From contig JAGWBY010000003.1 in the NCBI GenBank assembly GCA_021295675.1, forward strand, positions 34,650 through 41,357: DNA of 6,708 bases. The letters run 5' to 3'. Positions 5,354 to 6,708 of the stretch are shown in pieces (positions within the stretch are counted from its first letter, which is position 1; each line of letters begins with the position of its first letter). The notes under the pieces are model-generated. The model did no database searches. It saw only the letters and a program-made list of their open reading frames with translations, and was not told where the DNA came from. The position numbers were made by a program, and so were the translations under genes. This DNA is from Candidatus Latescibacterota bacterium. Lineage in GTDB: Bacteria > Latescibacterota > UBA2968 > UBA8231.

Positions 5354-6708
5354 TTAGCAAAAATCTAAATCCGCCCCCAAGTTCGCCTGCAATACGCGCT
5401 CGGCGTATAGCTGTCGCCACCCACGTGCTGGCGCGGTGGGTGCAGTCCATTCGGCCCGCCGTCGGGCGAGGGTTTCTTCGGGGACTAGTAAATCTAAGCG
5501 CCCGGCTTCTACGTCCAATTCAATAAGGTCGCCGTCGCGGACGAGTGCCAGCGGCCCGCCGACGGCCGCTTCCGGTGCTACGTGCAAAGCGACCGTTCCA
5601 TACGCCGTGCCGCTCATCCGCCCGTCGGAGACGCGCACCATGTCTTCGACGCCTTGGGCGGCGAGGTGCTTGGGCAGAGGCATAGAGCCGGCTTCGGGCA
5701 TTCCAAGGGCTACTGGCCCGGCTCCGCGCAGCACCAGCACGTGTTCTGGCGTGATGCCCAAGGCGGGGTCGTCAACGCGTGCGGCGTCGTCTGGCCCCTC
5801 GAACACGATGGCTGGCCCGCGGTGCTTGTGCAGGTGTGGGGATGAGGTGGCTTTTTTCAGGACTGCTCCGTCTGGTGCGAGCGAGCCTTTTAGTACTACG
5901 AGGGACGACGCTGGTCCGAGTGGCGCGTCCAAGGTGCGGATCGCGGTTTGCCATGCGCCGGGTGTGGCTACGTCCTGCAAGAGTGCGCCGAGGGTTTGGC
6001 CGCTGACTCCTATTGTATCGAGGTCGAGCATTGGCTCCAGGGTCTTGAGCAGGACGGGTACGCCGCCGGCCTTGTCGAAATCCTCCATGTACCCAGTGCC
6101 CGCTGGCTTGCAATCGACCAGCAGCGGCACTTGTTGGGCTGCGGTGTGGAAGTCGTCTAATGACAGGTCCACGCCAGCTCGGCGCGCAATGGCGAGCAGA
6201 TGCACGACCGCATTCGTCGAGCCGCTCAGCGCGGCTAGTACCTTGAGTGCGTTGGCAAAGGCCGCTGGCGTTAGTATGTCTCGCGCCGAGCGTCCTTCGG
6301 TGGCTAAGGCTACGGCTCGGCGGCCTGTGGCGACTCCGAGCCGCAAGCGCTGGCTTGAGACTGCGGGCGGAGTGGCCGCGCCCGGCAGCATTAGCCCGAG
6401 GGCTTCGGTCACGCAGGCCATGGTTGAGGCCGTGCCCATGACCATGCAGGTTCCGGCGGTTGGACACAGGTTCTGCTCGACAGCGGCGATTTCTTCGGCG
6501 TCGAGCACACCGGCTCGGTGCTGTGCCCAGTAGCGGCGGCAATCCGTGCATGCGCCCAAGCGCTCGCCGCGCCAGTCTCCGGCCAGCATCGGCCCGGCGA
6601 CGAGGTGGATGGCGGGCACGGACGCGGATGCTGCGGCCATGAGTTGGGCTGGCAGGGTTTTGTCGCAGCCGCCGAGCAGCACGACCGCGTCCATGGGCTG
6701 GGCGGCGA
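5354..6708 (-). CDS. IlvD/EDD-family dehydratase, sugar-acid (arabinonate/xylonate) type; N-terminus outside the window
   Basis: The frame is open from the right edge to TAA at 5356-5354, about 450 residues. It enters mid-protein (AAQPMDAVVLLGGCDKT), so the methionine at 6694 is internal and about 120-130 N-terminal residues are missing from the usual 570-600. Counting that methionine as 1, C10 in GGCDKT and C83 in AGTCMVMGTASTMA are two of the three iron-sulfur cysteines; D11-K12 form the Mg-binding/carbamylated-lysine site. The C-terminal barrel has HRGPAIVFEG, VLVLRGAGPVALGMPEAG and SDGRMSGTAYGTVALHVAPE, with S361 the likely catalytic serine. The GTAYGT-LHVAPEAAVGGPLALV form is typical of sugar-acid dehydratases rather than branched-chain IlvD, so it probably dehydrates an aldonic acid to a 2-keto-3-deoxy acid in the cytoplasm. 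GPVALGMPEAG is about one residue shorter than usual. The exact substrate is not readable. Confidence 0.93.
   Translation of the reverse strand, partial: AAQPMDAVVLLGGCDKTLPAQLMAAASASVPAIHLVAGPMLAGDWRGERLGACTDCRRYWAQHRAGVLDAEEIAAVEQNLCPTAGTCMVMGTASTMACVTEALGLMLPGAATPPAVSSQRLRLGVATGRRAVALATEGRSARDILTPAAFANALKVLAALSGSTNAVVHLLAIARRAGVDLSLDDFHTAAQQVPLLVDCKPAGTGYMEDFDKAGGVPVLLKTLEPMLDLDTIGVSGQTLGALLQDVATPGAWQTAIRTLDAPLGPASSLVVLKGSLAPDGAVLKKATSSPHLHKHRGPAIVFEGPDDAARVDDPALGITPEHVLVLRGAGPVALGMPEAGSMPLPKHLAAQGVEDMVRVSDGRMSGTAYGTVALHVAPEAAVGGPLALVRDGDLIELDVEAGRLDLLVPEETLARRRAEWTAPTAPARGWRQLYAERVLQANLGADLDFC

Noticed and set aside
5259..5526. Small frames on both strands across the palindromic element (for example one starting MLSEAKHL)
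   Set aside because: They are translations of the REP-like repeat and of the dehydratase C-terminus in wrong frames, a common source of false small genes.
5436..6533. A 365-codon plus-strand frame opposite the dehydratase
   Set aside because: It is Ser/Arg/Pro-rich with no domain, as expected for the antisense of a GC-rich gene with clear IlvD/EDD motifs.
1..6708. CTAG tetranucleotide scarcity as a lineage marker
   Set aside because: By eye about 17 CTAG sites are present, near random expectation at this GC, so the site is not avoided as in enteric bacteria; too weak to assign a lineage.

Overview
The window looks like chromosomal DNA from a GC-rich (about 60% by eye) bacterium. It carries a flotillin/NfeD membrane protein, a sigma-54-type promoter and a sugar-acid dehydratase of the IlvD/EDD family. 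I cannot name the lineage. An uncultured or poorly sampled environmental Gram-negative is plausible, but nothing here is diagnostic.

Layout from left to right. (1) 2-1321, plus strand: the C-terminal 439 residues of a flotillin. Its coiled-coil part runs directly into a complete NfeD-type module of three membrane segments and an OB fold, so two normally separate operon partners are one polypeptide. (2) 1323-2666, minus strand: an intact M20-family zinc peptidase/deacylase, ending one base from the flotillin stop. (3) 2667-2932: a divergent control region. It holds a consensus-perfect -24/-12 (sigma-54) promoter reading toward a small heat-shock protein, and a weaker sigma-54-like site on the other strand reading toward the peptidase. 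(4) 2933-3369, plus strand: Hsp20. The well-placed ATG with a strong Shine-Dalgarno is in a different frame from the alpha-crystallin domain, so the gene is frameshifted near 2978-2981, or the sequence has an error there. A rho-independent terminator follows. (5) 3451-3783, minus strand: a small three-segment membrane protein in a patch that is visibly more AT-rich than its surroundings. (6) 3907-5206, minus strand: a homoserine-dehydrogenase-like oxidoreductase with a C-terminal SAF domain. It is broken by a frameshift near 4605-4625 and has an unusually short start to its Rossmann fold. (7) 5237-5336: two head-to-head copies of a REP-like palindromic element, able to form one large hairpin. 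(8) 5354-6708, minus strand: the C-terminal three quarters of an IlvD/EDD sugar-acid dehydratase, cut by the window edge.

Genes 6 and 8 run in the same direction and plausibly belong to one sugar-acid or polyol catabolic unit, with the REP-like hairpin between them. Hsp20 and the flotillin-NfeD protein both suggest envelope or proteotoxic stress functions, but they are separated by the oppositely oriented peptidase and are not an operon. I saw no tRNA, rRNA, CRISPR array, transposase or phage gene. The most interesting points are the flotillin-NfeD fusion, the sigma-54 promoter of hsp20, and the clustering of short lesions in two neighbouring genes. I do not see a convincing new multi-gene system.
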